This document shows, piece after piece, positions 35,414-44,163 of a DNA stretch of 64,000 nt (position 1 is its first letter; every line of letters starts with the position of its first letter). The DNA comes from Afipia massiliensis. GTDB lineage: Bacteria; Pseudomonadota; Alphaproteobacteria; Rhizobiales; Xanthobacteraceae. Location: the NCBI RefSeq assembly GCF_014203115.1, contig NZ_JACHIJ010000003.1:310001-374000 (forward strand), in the 5' to 3' direction. The translations under genes and the position numbers were made by a program. The notes beneath the pieces were generated by a model. The model was not told where the DNA came from, did not search any database, and saw only the letters and a list, made by a program, of their open reading frames with translations.

Positions 35414-35821
35414 TCAATCTGGCTGCGTGTCGACCAACTCGGTGACATCCGGCATTTTGAGCCAGGCGTGACGGCGTGACGCCCAGCACAGCAGGGACGG
35501 CGGCGCGAACGACGCGTCGGCAAAACAACCGGCGGCGATCGCAACGTCGTCCGGCTGTATTTCAAGAAGAGTGAATACGTTGGTGCCGCAGGTCGGGCAG
35601 AAATGTCCCTCGCCCCATCGCCCGGAATCGGACGTATAGCGATAGGCCTTGTGCTCACCCGAAACCGACATCGCGGATATCGGATAGACGGCCGCGTAAC
35701 TGAACACGCTGCCGCTGCCGCGCTGGCAGGACTTGCAACTACACGCGTAGACACCCGACGGCTCGCCTGTCACGGCGACCGACAATTGCCCGCACACGCA
35801 TTTCGCAGTGCGCGTCGCCAC
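35414..35821 (-). CDS. GFA (CENP-V) family zinc protein
   Basis: A 135-residue protein of the family named after glutathione-dependent formaldehyde-activating enzyme. The zinc-binding cysteines are in CVCGQL, ACSCKSCQRGSG and FCPTCGTNV. Most family members have no proven activity; a role in glutathione adduct chemistry is possible. The start is GTG 35821, three bases after the stop of the SDR gene on the same strand, so the pair is probably coupled. Formate released by BoxC nearby makes a one-carbon link tempting, but nothing in the sequence shows it. Confidence 0.82.
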   Translation of the reverse strand: MATRTAKCVCGQLSVAVTGEPSGVYACSCKSCQRGSGSVFSYAAVYPISAMSVSGEHKAYRYTSDSGRWGEGHFCPTCGTNVFTLLEIQPDDVAIAAGCFADASFAPPSLLCWASRRHAWLKMPDVTELVDTQPD

Positions 35822-35824
35822 GAC

Positions 35825-36628
35825 TTACTCGCCCGAGACCGGCAGGCTGAGGTTCGCGTAGACGATACCGCCATCGACCGCGATGGCATTGCCGACGACA
35901 TAGTCACCAGCGCGCGACGCGAGGTAGATTGCGATGCCTGCCATATCCTCCGGCGTGCCGATACGCTTTGACGGGATCGCCTTCGCGATCGTGTCGCCGT
36001 GATCGCGTGCCGCCGTGTTCATGTCTGACTCAAACGCGCCGGGGCAGATCGCCGTGACATTAATGTTGTCCTTAATCAGCTTGGCGGCCATGCGGCGCGT
36101 GAGATGGATCACCGCCGCCTTGCTCGCCTGATAGGAATAGGTTTCCATCGGATTGACCGACAGGCCGTCGATCGATGCGATATTGATGACCTTGCCGGGC
36201 TTCTCCTTTGTGGCGGCGGCGCGCAGCGGCTTGGCCAGCGCCTTGGTCAGGAAGAACAGCGACTTCACATTCAGATTCATCACCTTGTCCCAGCCGGCTT
36301 CCGGGAATTCGTCGAAGGCCGCGCCCCAGGCCGCGCCTGCGTTGTTGACGAGAATATCGATCTTCGGCTCGCGCTTGATTAACTCTGCGGCCAGCTTCTC
36401 GCAGCCAGCGACGGTGGACATGTCGATCGGCAGCGCGATGCATTCGCCGTCATAGGCGGCGGTCAGTTCCTTGGCGGTTTCCTCGCAGGGACCGGCCTTG
36501 CGCGCGGTGATGTAAACCTTCGCCGCGCCCTGCGCGAGAAAGCCCGAGGCAATCATCTTGCCGATGCCGCGCGAACCGCCGGTGACGACCGCGACGCGGC
36601 CTTTCAGTGAAAACAGATCCTTGAACAT
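35825..36628 (-). CDS. Short-chain dehydrogenase/reductase
   Basis: A classical SDR of 267 residues. TGGSRGIGKM binds the cofactor, NNAG lies at the end of beta 4, the catalytic Ser is in NIASIDG, and Tyr and Lys are in YSYQASK. ICPGAFESDM and YVVGNAIAVDGG are typical of the FabG-like branch. Arg and Lys near ARKAG after beta 2 suggest NADP(H). It lies just past boxA on the opposite strand, beside the GFA gene. The alcohol or ketone substrate is unknown. Confidence 0.88.
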   Translation of the reverse strand: MFKDLFSLKGRVAVVTGGSRGIGKMIASGFLAQGAAKVYITARKAGPCEETAKELTAAYDGECIALPIDMSTVAGCEKLAAELIKREPKIDILVNNAGAAWGAAFDEFPEAGWDKVMNLNVKSLFFLTKALAKPLRAAATKEKPGKVINIASIDGLSVNPMETYSYQASKAAVIHLTRRMAAKLIKDNINVTAICPGAFESDMNTAARDHGDTIAKAIPSKRIGTPEDMAGIAIYLASRAGDYVVGNAIAVDGGIVYANLSLPVSGE

Positions 36629-36719
36629 GGTGCCTCCTGTTGCTTTGGCGGCGATATAGCGCCAGCAGCAAGAGCGGTGTCAAGGAATGGCCGATTGCGC
36701 GGTCTGTTTGAAACGCGTT

Positions 36720-37778
36720 TCAGGCCGCATCCACCCGGCGGAAACCGTTCCACATCGCGGTGGCGGCGCCCGACGTCAGCACCGACAGGAAACGCGTGTT
36801 CTGGTAGTTGCCGTTCAGCGAAATGCGCGGCAGCGCGGTGAGATGTTCGGCGTTCTCGGCGAACACCATGCCGGGACGCGTGGTCACGGCGGTTGCGAAT
36901 CCAAGCTCGCGCGCCATGGCGAATTCGCGTGCCGCGGCGGCGGTCCTGTCGCCGTAGGGATATGCGAAATGCAGCGCGGGTCTCTGCAACTCGGTTTCGA
37001 TCCGCTCGCGGCTGACGCGCATCTCGTGCGCGGCATCGGCCTCGCTGTCCCGCGCCAGGTTGCAGTGGCTGATTGTATGCGCGCCGATGGTGACCAGCGG
37101 GTCGGGGGCAAAGGATCGCAGCTCAGCCCACGACATGCACAACTCGCGCACGATCGCTGTATCGTCGACGCCGTGCCGCGCACACAGATCGCTGACGGCG
37201 TGCTGGACGTCCCTGTCGTTCGGGAGCATGCGCAGCCAGTCGTGGATCTGGTTGAACGCCTGCTGCTTGGCGGCGGGGTCGCCTGCGTCAAGCCGCTGCA
37301 CTGCGCCGTCTCGCGTTATCTCTACAATGCCGGCCTTGGCGATGACGCGCTCCAGCGCCACCCACCACAGTCGCCCGTTGCCTTCGGCGAAATCGCTGGC
37401 GACGTAGACTGTGAACGGTGCATTCTGGTCGCGCATCACCGGCAGCGCGTGGTCGCGGTTGTCGCGATAGCCGTCGTCGAACGTAAAGCAGGCGAAGCGG
37501 CTGGCGAAGTCGCGCTCCCTCATTCGGCGGTGTGCTTCGTCCATGGAAACGATATCCACGCCGAGCGCGCGCACATGCGACAGCACTTCGCGCAGAAAGT
37601 CCGGCGTGATTTCGAGATGCCGGTTGGGCTGGAACATATCGTCGCGGGCCGGGCGGACGTGATGCAGCATGAAGATGGTGCCGACGCCCGCCAGGATCGG
37701 CCGCAGCACATGGTGCGCGCCGGTGAAGTACAGCGCGTCGAGGCCGGCGCGAATGACGTTATTGCGAAGCTGCTTCAT
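36720..37778 (-). CDS. Polysaccharide deacetylase family protein (CE4)
   Basis: A 352-residue NodB-homology protein. The metal site appears as FTFDDGYRDN (motif 1) and IGAHTISHCNL (motif 2), and PYGDRT and AVTTRPG mark later motifs. There is no clear signal peptide. CE4 enzymes remove acyl groups from amino sugars of envelope polysaccharides. The insertion between the first two motifs (about 100 residues) resembles deacetylases encoded in exopolysaccharide loci. No glycosyltransferase lies nearby, so its polymer cannot be named. Confidence 0.85.
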   Translation of the reverse strand: MKQLRNNVIRAGLDALYFTGAHHVLRPILAGVGTIFMLHHVRPARDDMFQPNRHLEITPDFLREVLSHVRALGVDIVSMDEAHRRMRERDFASRFACFTFDDGYRDNRDHALPVMRDQNAPFTVYVASDFAEGNGRLWWVALERVIAKAGIVEITRDGAVQRLDAGDPAAKQQAFNQIHDWLRMLPNDRDVQHAVSDLCARHGVDDTAIVRELCMSWAELRSFAPDPLVTIGAHTISHCNLARDSEADAAHEMRVSRERIETELQRPALHFAYPYGDRTAAAAREFAMARELGFATAVTTRPGMVFAENAEHLTALPRISLNGNYQNTRFLSVLTSGAATAMWNGFRRVDAA

Positions 37779-37979
37779 GGCGATGGCCCGGGCGATCCCG
37801 AAGGATCCGGCTCCGAGATGTGGCAGAAACGGTTGAACAAACGGTTATCCGGATGGCTGAAACGGCCGTCATTGGCTGGAAACCGGCCTGCGCCCGGGAC
37901 ACCGCAGCCGCGTTCATTTCCAGTTTGACACCTCGGCAAGGGTTTGTTTTGTCTGCATTCTGTCAGGTAAAGGTCCGGG

Positions 37980-39374
37980 ATGAGCCGCTTAGCGAGTTGG
38001 GCACGTAAATGGTGGCCAGGGTTGATTCCCCTGGTGCTTCTGTGGATCGCTGCGATCTGGACCGGTACCGCGCCTCTCGAGGCGGACCTTGCCGCGCGCT
38101 CGACCCGCGCTCTGAAGGATACGGTGCTCGACAAGACCCGGATCGCGGTGTCCGGCCGTGACGTCAAACTGTCGGCGGATGCGTTTTCGGAGGAGGGCCG
38201 GCGCAGCGCGGCGTCGCAGGTCGAGGCCGTCACCGGCGTGCGGCTGGTCAACGACAACACCAGCCTGATCCCCGAAGCCAAGCCGTTTGCCTGGTCGATC
38301 GAGCGCGACGTGGTGCGCGTGACGCTCAGTGGCAACACGCCGTTACCGGCGATCAAGGCCAAACTGATGGAGGCGGCCCGCGCGTCGCTCAAGGGCACCG
38401 AGATTTCGGACAGGATGACGATGGCGCGCGGCGCGCCGCCGCGGTTCGACAACGCCGCGCTGCTGCTGATCGATCAGGTCGGCAAGCTCAAGGACGGCAA
38501 GATCACACTCAGCGACACCAGTGTCAGCCTGACCGGCATGGCGCGCGAAATCGGCAGCCGCGAAGCGATCCTGGCCGCGCTGAAAAACCTGCCCGAAGGT
38601 TTTTCGGTGAAGGAGAATGCGATCAAGGCACCGCCTTACGTCTTCCAGGCGAACAAGGACCCGGTGGCGAATACGGTCACGCTCGCGGGTTACGTGCCGG
38701 ACAACGCCGTGCACGCAGCCATCGTCGCAGCGGTCGGCCGCAAGTTCTTCTCCGAGAAGCTGGTGGACAATCTCAAGGCCAGCGTCGGCGCGCCGCAGGG
38801 ATTCCAGAACGCGGTGGTGGCCGGGCTCGGCGCGCTGTCGCGGGTCTCGACCGGGTCGCTGGTGATCTCGGATCGCGAAGTGAAGCTGTCGGGTGACGCG
38901 CTTTACGCGGTCGCGGCCGACCAGATCCGCGGCGGCATCGGCGGCGAGTTGCCGCAGGGCTGGACCGCGAAAGCCGAGGTTTCCGTCAAGCCGGTCGCCA
39001 GCGCGGTCGATCCCACCGTCTGCCAGCAATTGTTCTTCGAACTGCTGGCCAAGGCGAAAATCAGGTTCGATTCCGGCCGCGCGACCATCGACAAGGATTC
39101 CATGGGGCTTCTCGACAAGCTCATCGAGACGGCGCTGCGCTGTCCAACCGCGACTATCGAAGTCGCCGGCCATACCGACAGCGACGGCGACACCAACGGC
39201 AACGTCGCGCTGTCCGAGAAGCGCGCGCAGGCGGTGGCGGACTATCTGATCAAGGCCGGCCTGCCGACGGACAGGCTGAAAGCGGTGGGCTACGGCAGTT
39301 CGCAGCCAGTCGCCGCCAACGATACCGACGAAGGCAAGGCCAAGAACCGGCGCATCGATTTCGTGGTGAAATGA
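37980..39374 (+). CDS. OmpA-family envelope protein with repeated BON-like domains
   Basis: A 464-residue envelope protein. A hydrophobic segment near residues 12-30 anchors or exports it. Three repeats of roughly 90-100 residues follow, each with an ISDREVKLSGDA-like turn and an alternating helix-strand pattern suggestive of BON modules. The C-terminal OmpA domain (about 350-464) binds peptidoglycan, with IEVAGHTDSDGDTNGNVALS and AVGYGSSQPVAAND. The layout resembles the mycobacterial OmpATb/ArfA class rather than a beta-barrel OmpA. The ATG at 37980 follows AAAGG. Role probably envelope integrity. Confidence 0.82.
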   Translation: MSRLASWARKWWPGLIPLVLLWIAAIWTGTAPLEADLAARSTRALKDTVLDKTRIAVSGRDVKLSADAFSEEGRRSAASQVEAVTGVRLVNDNTSLIPEAKPFAWSIERDVVRVTLSGNTPLPAIKAKLMEAARASLKGTEISDRMTMARGAPPRFDNAALLLIDQVGKLKDGKITLSDTSVSLTGMAREIGSREAILAALKNLPEGFSVKENAIKAPPYVFQANKDPVANTVTLAGYVPDNAVHAAIVAAVGRKFFSEKLVDNLKASVGAPQGFQNAVVAGLGALSRVSTGSLVISDREVKLSGDALYAVAADQIRGGIGGELPQGWTAKAEVSVKPVASAVDPTVCQQLFFELLAKAKIRFDSGRATIDKDSMGLLDKLIETALRCPTATIEVAGHTDSDGDTNGNVALSEKRAQAVADYLIKAGLPTDRLKAVGYGSSQPVAANDTDEGKAKNRRIDFVVK

Positions 39375-39398
39375 GCATGATCTGCTGCGGGCAAAAGC

Positions 39399-39499
39399 GT
39401 CATCCTGAGGTGCGAGCTCTTGCGAGCCTCGAAGGATGTCGCTCGGTCATGCCGTCGCCCTTCGAGGCCTTCGCTACGCTACGGCACCTCAGGGTGACG
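39399..39499. repeat. Palindromic intergenic repeat, family A (copy 3)
   Basis: GTCATCCTGAGGTGCGAGC opens the element and CACCTCAGGGTGACG closes it, with CTCGAAGGAT / CCTTCGAGG inside. It follows the OmpA-family gene. Confidence 0.82.
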
Positions 39500-39525
39500 G
39501 CATCAGGTCATAAGGACGACACTCC

Positions 39526-39825
39526 ATGATCTACCTTGCGACATTCAACTGGGGCTGGTTGCTGGCATCGGGCGTGGCCGGTCTCGCGATGGGATGGATC
39601 GCCGTCGTGCATCGCGGGCAAGGCTGGACGACGGTCACGCTGCGCAAGGTCGTGGTGCTGATCGCGGGACTGGTTCTGGCCTCGGTGTTTCATCTGGCTC
39701 CTGGCCGCTTCGGCTATTGGCTGGACCTCGGTCTCATGATGCTGGCGGCCTACGTCGCCGGCTGTGCTGTCGGCTCGTGGTTGCGCCACCTCGTGGTCTC
39801 GCGTCATACGCCGGCCGGCGGCTGA
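39526..39825 (+). CDS. Small membrane protein of unknown function
   Basis: A 99-residue protein with three predicted membrane helices (about 7-26, 42-60 and 66-86) joined by short basic loops (VHRGQG, SWLRHLVVSR). I do not recognise the family. It is encoded just after a palindromic repeat and three bases before the DinB-family gene on the same strand, so the two are probably co-translated. Glycine and small-residue patterns in the helices suggest packing within the membrane. Confidence 0.65.
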   Translation: MIYLATFNWGWLLASGVAGLAMGWIAVVHRGQGWTTVTLRKVVVLIAGLVLASVFHLAPGRFGYWLDLGLMMLAAYVAGCAVGSWLRHLVVSRHTPAGG

Positions 39826-39828
39826 CGC

Positions 39829-40353
39829 GTGAACGATCTGGCGTCGCATTTCCGGATGCTGGGCCATTACAATGCGTGGGCGAACGCCCGGCTGTACGAT
39901 GCTGCGTCCCGTCTCGATGAAACGCGGTACAGGGCGGATCGCGGTGCCTTCTTCAAGTCCGTCCATGGCACCCTGAATCATCTGCTGGTTACCGATCGCA
40001 TCTGGATGAAGCGGTTTACCGGCGACGGTGATGCCCCGGACCGGCTCGATGCGATCCTGTTCGAGGCCTTCGATGCGCTTCGTGCCGCCCGTGCCGCGGA
40101 GGACGCCCGGATCGTGGCCTATGTCGATGGTCTCGATGAGGCGCGGATTGCCGGAACGATTTCCTACCGCCGCGTCTCCGGTCCCGAACAGTTCGTGCAG
40201 CAACGGGCGCCTGCCCTGGCGCACTGGTTCAATCACCAGACCCACCACCGTGGTCAGACTCATGCGCTTTTGACAGGGCTCGGGCAGCCGGCCACTGAAC
40301 TGGACCTGCTGTTTTTCCAGCGTGAGCAGGCCAAAGCGGCGTCATCGGCCTGA
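39829..40353 (+). CDS. DinB family metal-binding protein
   Basis: A 174-residue four-helix protein of the DinB/YfiT superfamily, which includes thiol transferases and damage-inducible proteins. The likely metal ligands are the His of GTLNHLL and the two in FNHQTHHRGQ, the standard spacing. YNAWANARLYDA is the usual first helix. The start is GTG 39829, three bases after the preceding stop. The next in-frame ATG is nine codons further in and would cut helix 1. Which thiol, if any, it uses is unknown. Confidence 0.85.
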   Translation: MNDLASHFRMLGHYNAWANARLYDAASRLDETRYRADRGAFFKSVHGTLNHLLVTDRIWMKRFTGDGDAPDRLDAILFEAFDALRAARAAEDARIVAYVDGLDEARIAGTISYRRVSGPEQFVQQRAPALAHWFNHQTHHRGQTHALLTGLGQPATELDLLFFQREQAKAASSA

Positions 40354-40509
40354 CACCTTCGCGACGCATTGCGGTACGGAAGGAAACGGTATTGTTAATG
40401 GTATTCCGGACCCGTGAAGGGGTTCAAATCCGCGTTGCCGGCCTCGCGGTTGCACGGCCGGTCTGCTAGGACATCATTCTGGTGCGATTGATCGAATTTT
40501 GAGGTCTGG

Positions 40510-41565
40510 ATGCTGGAGACACTTCGCGGGGCCATCGCGTACATGCGCGAGAAGCAAATCCTGCACAAGCTTGGTGTTGCGATCAGCATCGCGATTATCG
40601 CGACCGCCTGCTACATCCTCTATCACATGCTTCAGGGTCTCGACGTCGATGACCTCTATGAAGCATTGCGCGAAACCGAAATCCGCACCGTTGCGCTGGC
40701 CGGGCTTTGCGTCGCCGCCGGCTATTTCACGCTGACGTTCTATGACCTGTTTGCGCTGCGCGCGATCGGCCGCAACGATGTTCCGTACCGGGTTGCCGCC
40801 TTCGCCGGCTTCACCAGCTATTCCATCGGTCACAATGTCGGAGCCAGTGTCTTCACCGGCGGCGTGGTGCGCTACCGCGTCTACTCCGCCTGGGGCCTTT
40901 CGGCGGTCGATGTCGCCAAGGTCTGCTTTCTCGCCGGATTGACGTTCTGGCTCGGCAACGCCGCGGTGCTGGGTCTCGGCGTCGCCTATCATCCGGAGGC
41001 GGCGGCTTCCATCGACAAGCTGCCGGTCTGGCTCAATCGCGCCGCAGCGGTCTGCATTCTCATCGGATTGACGGCCTATGTGGCGTGGGTCTGGATGAAA
41101 CCGCGGGAAGTCGGCCGCGGCAGTTGGACCGTCACTCTTCCCGGCGGTCCGCTGACGTTGCTGCAGATCGTGATCGGCATCGTCGATCTCGGCTTCTGCG
41201 CACTGGCGATGTACATCCTCGTTCCCGACGAGCCCCATGTCGGTTTCGTCGTGGTCGCGGTGATCTTCGTGTCGGCGACGCTGCTCGGTTTCGCCAGCCA
41301 TTCGCCGGGCGGACTCGGCGTGTTCGATGCCGCGATGCTGGTCGGCCTGTTCCAGTTCGACCGGGAAGAACTGCTGGCCGGCATGTTGCTGTTCCGTGTG
41401 CTGTACTATCTCGTGCCGTTCATGCTTTCTGTCATCTTGCTCTCGCTTCGGGAGCTTATTGTCGGTCTTCGGGCGAAGCGGGTGACCGCAGCGCTGCAAA
41501 GGCTCGACGAAGCCGCGAAGCCCACCCCGGGATCGCCTCGTGGATCGGGATCTCCGGTCTCGTAA
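40510..41565 (+). CDS. YbhN/UPF0104 (lysylphosphatidylglycerol synthase TM-region) family protein
   Basis: A 351-residue polytopic membrane protein with about eight helices. GFTSYSIGHNVGASVFTGGVVRYRVYSAWGLS carries the family motifs, and FASHSPGGLGVFDAAML is the second conserved loop. Such proteins are the flippase-like half of MprF; no aminoacyl transferase domain is attached, so lipid aminoacylation is not implied. It may move a lipid or hopanoid. The PhoR-like kinase begins 27 bp downstream on the same strand. Confidence 0.83.
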   Translation: MLETLRGAIAYMREKQILHKLGVAISIAIIATACYILYHMLQGLDVDDLYEALRETEIRTVALAGLCVAAGYFTLTFYDLFALRAIGRNDVPYRVAAFAGFTSYSIGHNVGASVFTGGVVRYRVYSAWGLSAVDVAKVCFLAGLTFWLGNAAVLGLGVAYHPEAAASIDKLPVWLNRAAAVCILIGLTAYVAWVWMKPREVGRGSWTVTLPGGPLTLLQIVIGIVDLGFCALAMYILVPDEPHVGFVVVAVIFVSATLLGFASHSPGGLGVFDAAMLVGLFQFDREELLAGMLLFRVLYYLVPFMLSVILLSLRELIVGLRAKRVTAALQRLDEAAKPTPGSPRGSGSPVS

Positions 41566-41592
41566 TACGCGCTCGCGAAACAGGTATGGCGC

Positions 41593-42897
41593 ATGACGGT
41601 GACATCCCCCAATTCAAGTTTCGCGCCGTGGCCGGATCGGTTGCGGCGGTCGGCGATCATCCTGATCGCGACCGCACTTGGCCTCGCCGCGTCGGTGGTG
41701 TTCGGCGGCCTGACGTTGCCGCAGGCCGGATTGATATTCATTGTGATTGCTGGCGCGGCGTTGGTGCCGTGGCATCTGCATCAGTCTGTCCCCACCAGCG
41801 AAGACATGATCGGCGCGCGGCCCGCTGAAACGCCGGTAGTGCAGGCGCTGGTCGGCGGAATGCCGGACGCGGCGGTGCTGCTGGATCGCGCCGGACGCGT
41901 GCTGCATTTCAATACTGCTGCGGGACAGCTGGCGCCGGCCTTGCGCAAGAACGAACTGGCGCTATTCGCGCTGCGCTCGCCCGAGATCATCGCCGCACTT
42001 CGCGAGGCCATCGCCACCCGCCAGCCGCAACGCGCCAGCTATGTCGATCACGTTCCCATCGATCGCTGGATGGAATTGATCGTGACGCCGCTGTCGCTGC
42101 CGACCGCGTTCGGCGGCAGCGAATATTGCATTCTGATGACGTTCCACGACCAGACCCCGCTGCGCCGGGTCGAGGAAATGCGCGCAGACTTCGTCGCCAA
42201 TGCGAGTCACGAGTTGCGCACGCCGCTGGCGGCGCTGTCGGGTTTCATCGATACGCTGCAGGGCCCGGCGCGCGAGGATCCGAAAGCGCGCGAGCGCTTC
42301 CTCGGCATCATGCATACACAGGCGACGCGCATGGCGCGGCTGATCGACGATCTCCTGTCGCTGTCGCGGGTCGAACTGAGTGCGCATGTGCGTCCCGAGA
42401 AGCTGGTCGATGTCGTGCCGCTGGTGCATCAGGTGATCGACGGCCTCGAGCCGCTGGCGAGCGAACGGCAGGTCGCCATCGAGATCGAACTGCCGCCGGC
42501 GCCTGTGCTGATCGCAGGCGATACCGAAGAATTGCTGCGGGTGTTCGAGAACCTGATCGAAAATGGTCTCAAGTACGGTGCGTCCGGCGGCCGCGTGATG
42601 GTGTCGCTGACCGAGCCTGTGCCTGATGATGCGACCGGTGAAGTTCGTTTCGCGGTGCGCGATTTCGGTCCCGGCATTCCGCCCGAGCATCTGCCTCGGC
42701 TGACCGAGCGGTTCTATCGTGTCGATGCCGGCGACAGCCGTGCGCAGGGCGGCACCGGCCTCGGTCTGTCACTGGTCAGGCACATCCTCATTCGTCATCG
42801 CGGTCGGCTGCTGATCGAGAGCGTGTTCGGACACGGTGCGACCTTCACCGCATGCTTCCCGGCGACCAAGTCCGCGATGACAGCGGCGAAGGAATAG
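41593..42897 (+). CDS. PhoR-like sensor histidine kinase
   Basis: A 434-residue membrane-bound histidine kinase. Two helices lie in the first 60 residues. A PAS-like domain follows (about 82-195, with MPDAAVLLDRAGRVLHFN). The H-box is ASHELRTPLAALSGF with His206. The ATPase domain has the N-box NLIENGLKYG and G-boxes DFGPGIPPEHLPRLTERFYR and GTGLGLSLVRHIL. This layout is that of PhoR, the phosphate-starvation kinase. The pst transporter, phoU and phoB that would confirm it are not in the window, so the signal is not certain. Confidence 0.8.
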   Translation: MTVTSPNSSFAPWPDRLRRSAIILIATALGLAASVVFGGLTLPQAGLIFIVIAGAALVPWHLHQSVPTSEDMIGARPAETPVVQALVGGMPDAAVLLDRAGRVLHFNTAAGQLAPALRKNELALFALRSPEIIAALREAIATRQPQRASYVDHVPIDRWMELIVTPLSLPTAFGGSEYCILMTFHDQTPLRRVEEMRADFVANASHELRTPLAALSGFIDTLQGPAREDPKARERFLGIMHTQATRMARLIDDLLSLSRVELSAHVRPEKLVDVVPLVHQVIDGLEPLASERQVAIEIELPPAPVLIAGDTEELLRVFENLIENGLKYGASGGRVMVSLTEPVPDDATGEVRFAVRDFGPGIPPEHLPRLTERFYRVDAGDSRAQGGTGLGLSLVRHILIRHRGRLLIESVFGHGATFTACFPATKSAMTAAKE

Positions 42898-42946
42898 GGG
42901 CATGATCCCGAAAAGTGGGAACCGGTTTTCGGACACGATCATGCCC
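42898..42946. repeat. Palindromic intergenic repeat, family D
   Basis: GGGCATGATC (42898-42907) and GATCATGCCC (42937-42946) are exact inverted repeats, with an inner CCGAAAA / TTTTCGG pair. It begins one base after the kinase stop codon and probably serves as its terminator. I recognise this sequence as a common intergenic element of rhizobial relatives. Confidence 0.75.
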
Positions 42947-43033
42947 GTCTAGAAGAGCGATGGCGCAGCCGCAGTTTCGCCGTACGTTCACAAAGCCGCC
43001 ATTTGCATCGAAGTCCGCCGCCACTTCGCAACA

Positions 43034-43064
43034 AAAAAGCCTCATCGGTTCGATGAGGCTTTTT
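43034..43064. terminator. Strong bidirectional terminator after gcrA
   Basis: AAAAAGCCTCATCG pairs perfectly with CGATGAGGCTTTTT (14 bp, 3-nt loop). With A and T tracts on both sides it is a textbook two-way intrinsic terminator between gcrA (-) and the PhoR-like gene (+). Confidence 0.9.
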
Positions 43065-43099
43065 CGCGTCGTATGTTGCTCGAAGCGTTGAGCTTTCGC

Positions 43100-43609
43100 C
43101 TACTTTGTCGGCCGCGAGGTGCGGCGCCGGTCGCTCGCCGGCTGATAGGCGACGCGCGAGTGATGCGCGCAGTAAGGCAGACTGTTGAGGGCCTTGCCGC
43201 CGCAGAAAAAGAAGTCCGCGCTGCCTGGATCGCCGACCGGCCAATGGCAGGTGCTTTCATTCAGTTCCAGCAGACTCAACCGCTGGCTCATCGGCACCAC
43301 GTTGTCGTACGCGATCGGATCGGGTTCGGCCTCGACGTCAAACGCGTGGGCGAGCGCGGTATTGCCGCGCGACACCGGGCGGCTGATCCGCATCATGTGC
43401 TGCGCGGGCCGCGCTGCCTTGCGCTGCCGCGGCGCCGCCGATGAGGGGCTCTTGGCGCGGCCGGACAAGCCCAGTCGGTGCACCTTGCCGATCACGGCGT
43501 TGCGGGTGATGTTTCCGAGTTCAGCGGCGATCTGGCTTGCCGAAAGTCCGGCTTCCCAAAGCTTCTTCAACTGCTCAACGCGATCGTCGGTCCAGCTCAT
43601 TACCGTCAT
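43100..43609 (-). CDS. gcrA: Cell-cycle regulator GcrA
   Basis: GcrA binds sigma-70 RNA polymerase and activates genes with GANTC sites methylated by CcrM in alphaproteobacteria. The 169-residue product starts MTVMSWTDDRVEQLKKLW, the GcrA N-terminus. A helix-turn-helix, ASQIAAELGNITRNAVIGKV, follows. The C-terminal sigma-binding part contains CHWPVGDPG, FFFCGGKAL and YCAHHSRVAYQP. ATG 43609 is chosen because AGGA lies eight bases before it. Two GANTC sites (43690-43694 and 43817-43821) lie upstream of the gene. Confidence 0.93.
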   Translation of the reverse strand: MTVMSWTDDRVEQLKKLWEAGLSASQIAAELGNITRNAVIGKVHRLGLSGRAKSPSSAAPRQRKAARPAQHMMRISRPVSRGNTALAHAFDVEAEPDPIAYDNVVPMSQRLSLLELNESTCHWPVGDPGSADFFFCGGKALNSLPYCAHHSRVAYQPASDRRRTSRPTK

Positions 43610-44021
43610 CGCACTCTTCCTTTTGGTATCGCGCCGGCCATTTTTGACGCGGCGTCGCGATTGCAAACCGTCCAAAATCCCTGTCGGCAGAATCCCTTAG
43701 CCCTCGCCGGTTGCATGAAAAGCGACCGGGCGTTTACGCCGTACCGAAGACAAGCAAGGATCAGAACTGCCGCACGAGATGTCGTACCCAACGTCAGGAA
43801 TGCTACAATATGCCGTGACTCACGCGCAAGAGTCGGCCGTTGCGCGTCCACATGTTCCGGCTAGAAAGCAAATAAATTCGGTCATTGTGCGTCGCCTGCA
43901 AATGACGTTTTCCTGGCTGAGATGGGTGCCGAGGCGCTGGAACAGGTCGGAAAATGCTGGTTTTTCGCTTATCGCAGCGACAAACGGGCGCTCGTTTGAG
44001 GTCCGGAAGAGCGGGCGTGGA

Positions 44022-44080
44022 TTGACACCACACCTCTCACCAATAGAATAACCGCCGCGTGCCGCCTTTTCGGGCGGCAC
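44022..44080 (+). promoter_or_regulatory. Sigma-70-like promoter and leader hairpin for argD-argF-hslO
   Basis: TTGACA (44022-44027) and TAGAAT (44044-44049) are 16 bp apart, a good match to a housekeeping promoter. The transcript should start near 44056, directly at a hairpin made by GTGCCGCC (44059-44066) and GGCGGCAC (44073-44080). The rest of the 554-bp spacer (43610-44163) shows no gene. It contains a CAAACG/CGTTTG dyad at 43981-43998 and two GANTC sites nearer gcrA. Confidence 0.6.
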
Positions 44081-44163
44081 GTTTCGTTTCCGGGGCAGGC
44101 AACTGAGCGACAAGCGCTGACGCGATCGCGATGCTGTTGGCCCATACCCTCGATCAGGTCGCC

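Noticed and set aside
17921..39499. CRISPR-like regularity among the repeated elements
   Set aside because: The repeats are scattered over 20 kb, are themselves palindromic, lie singly in gene gaps and have no spacer array or cas genes.
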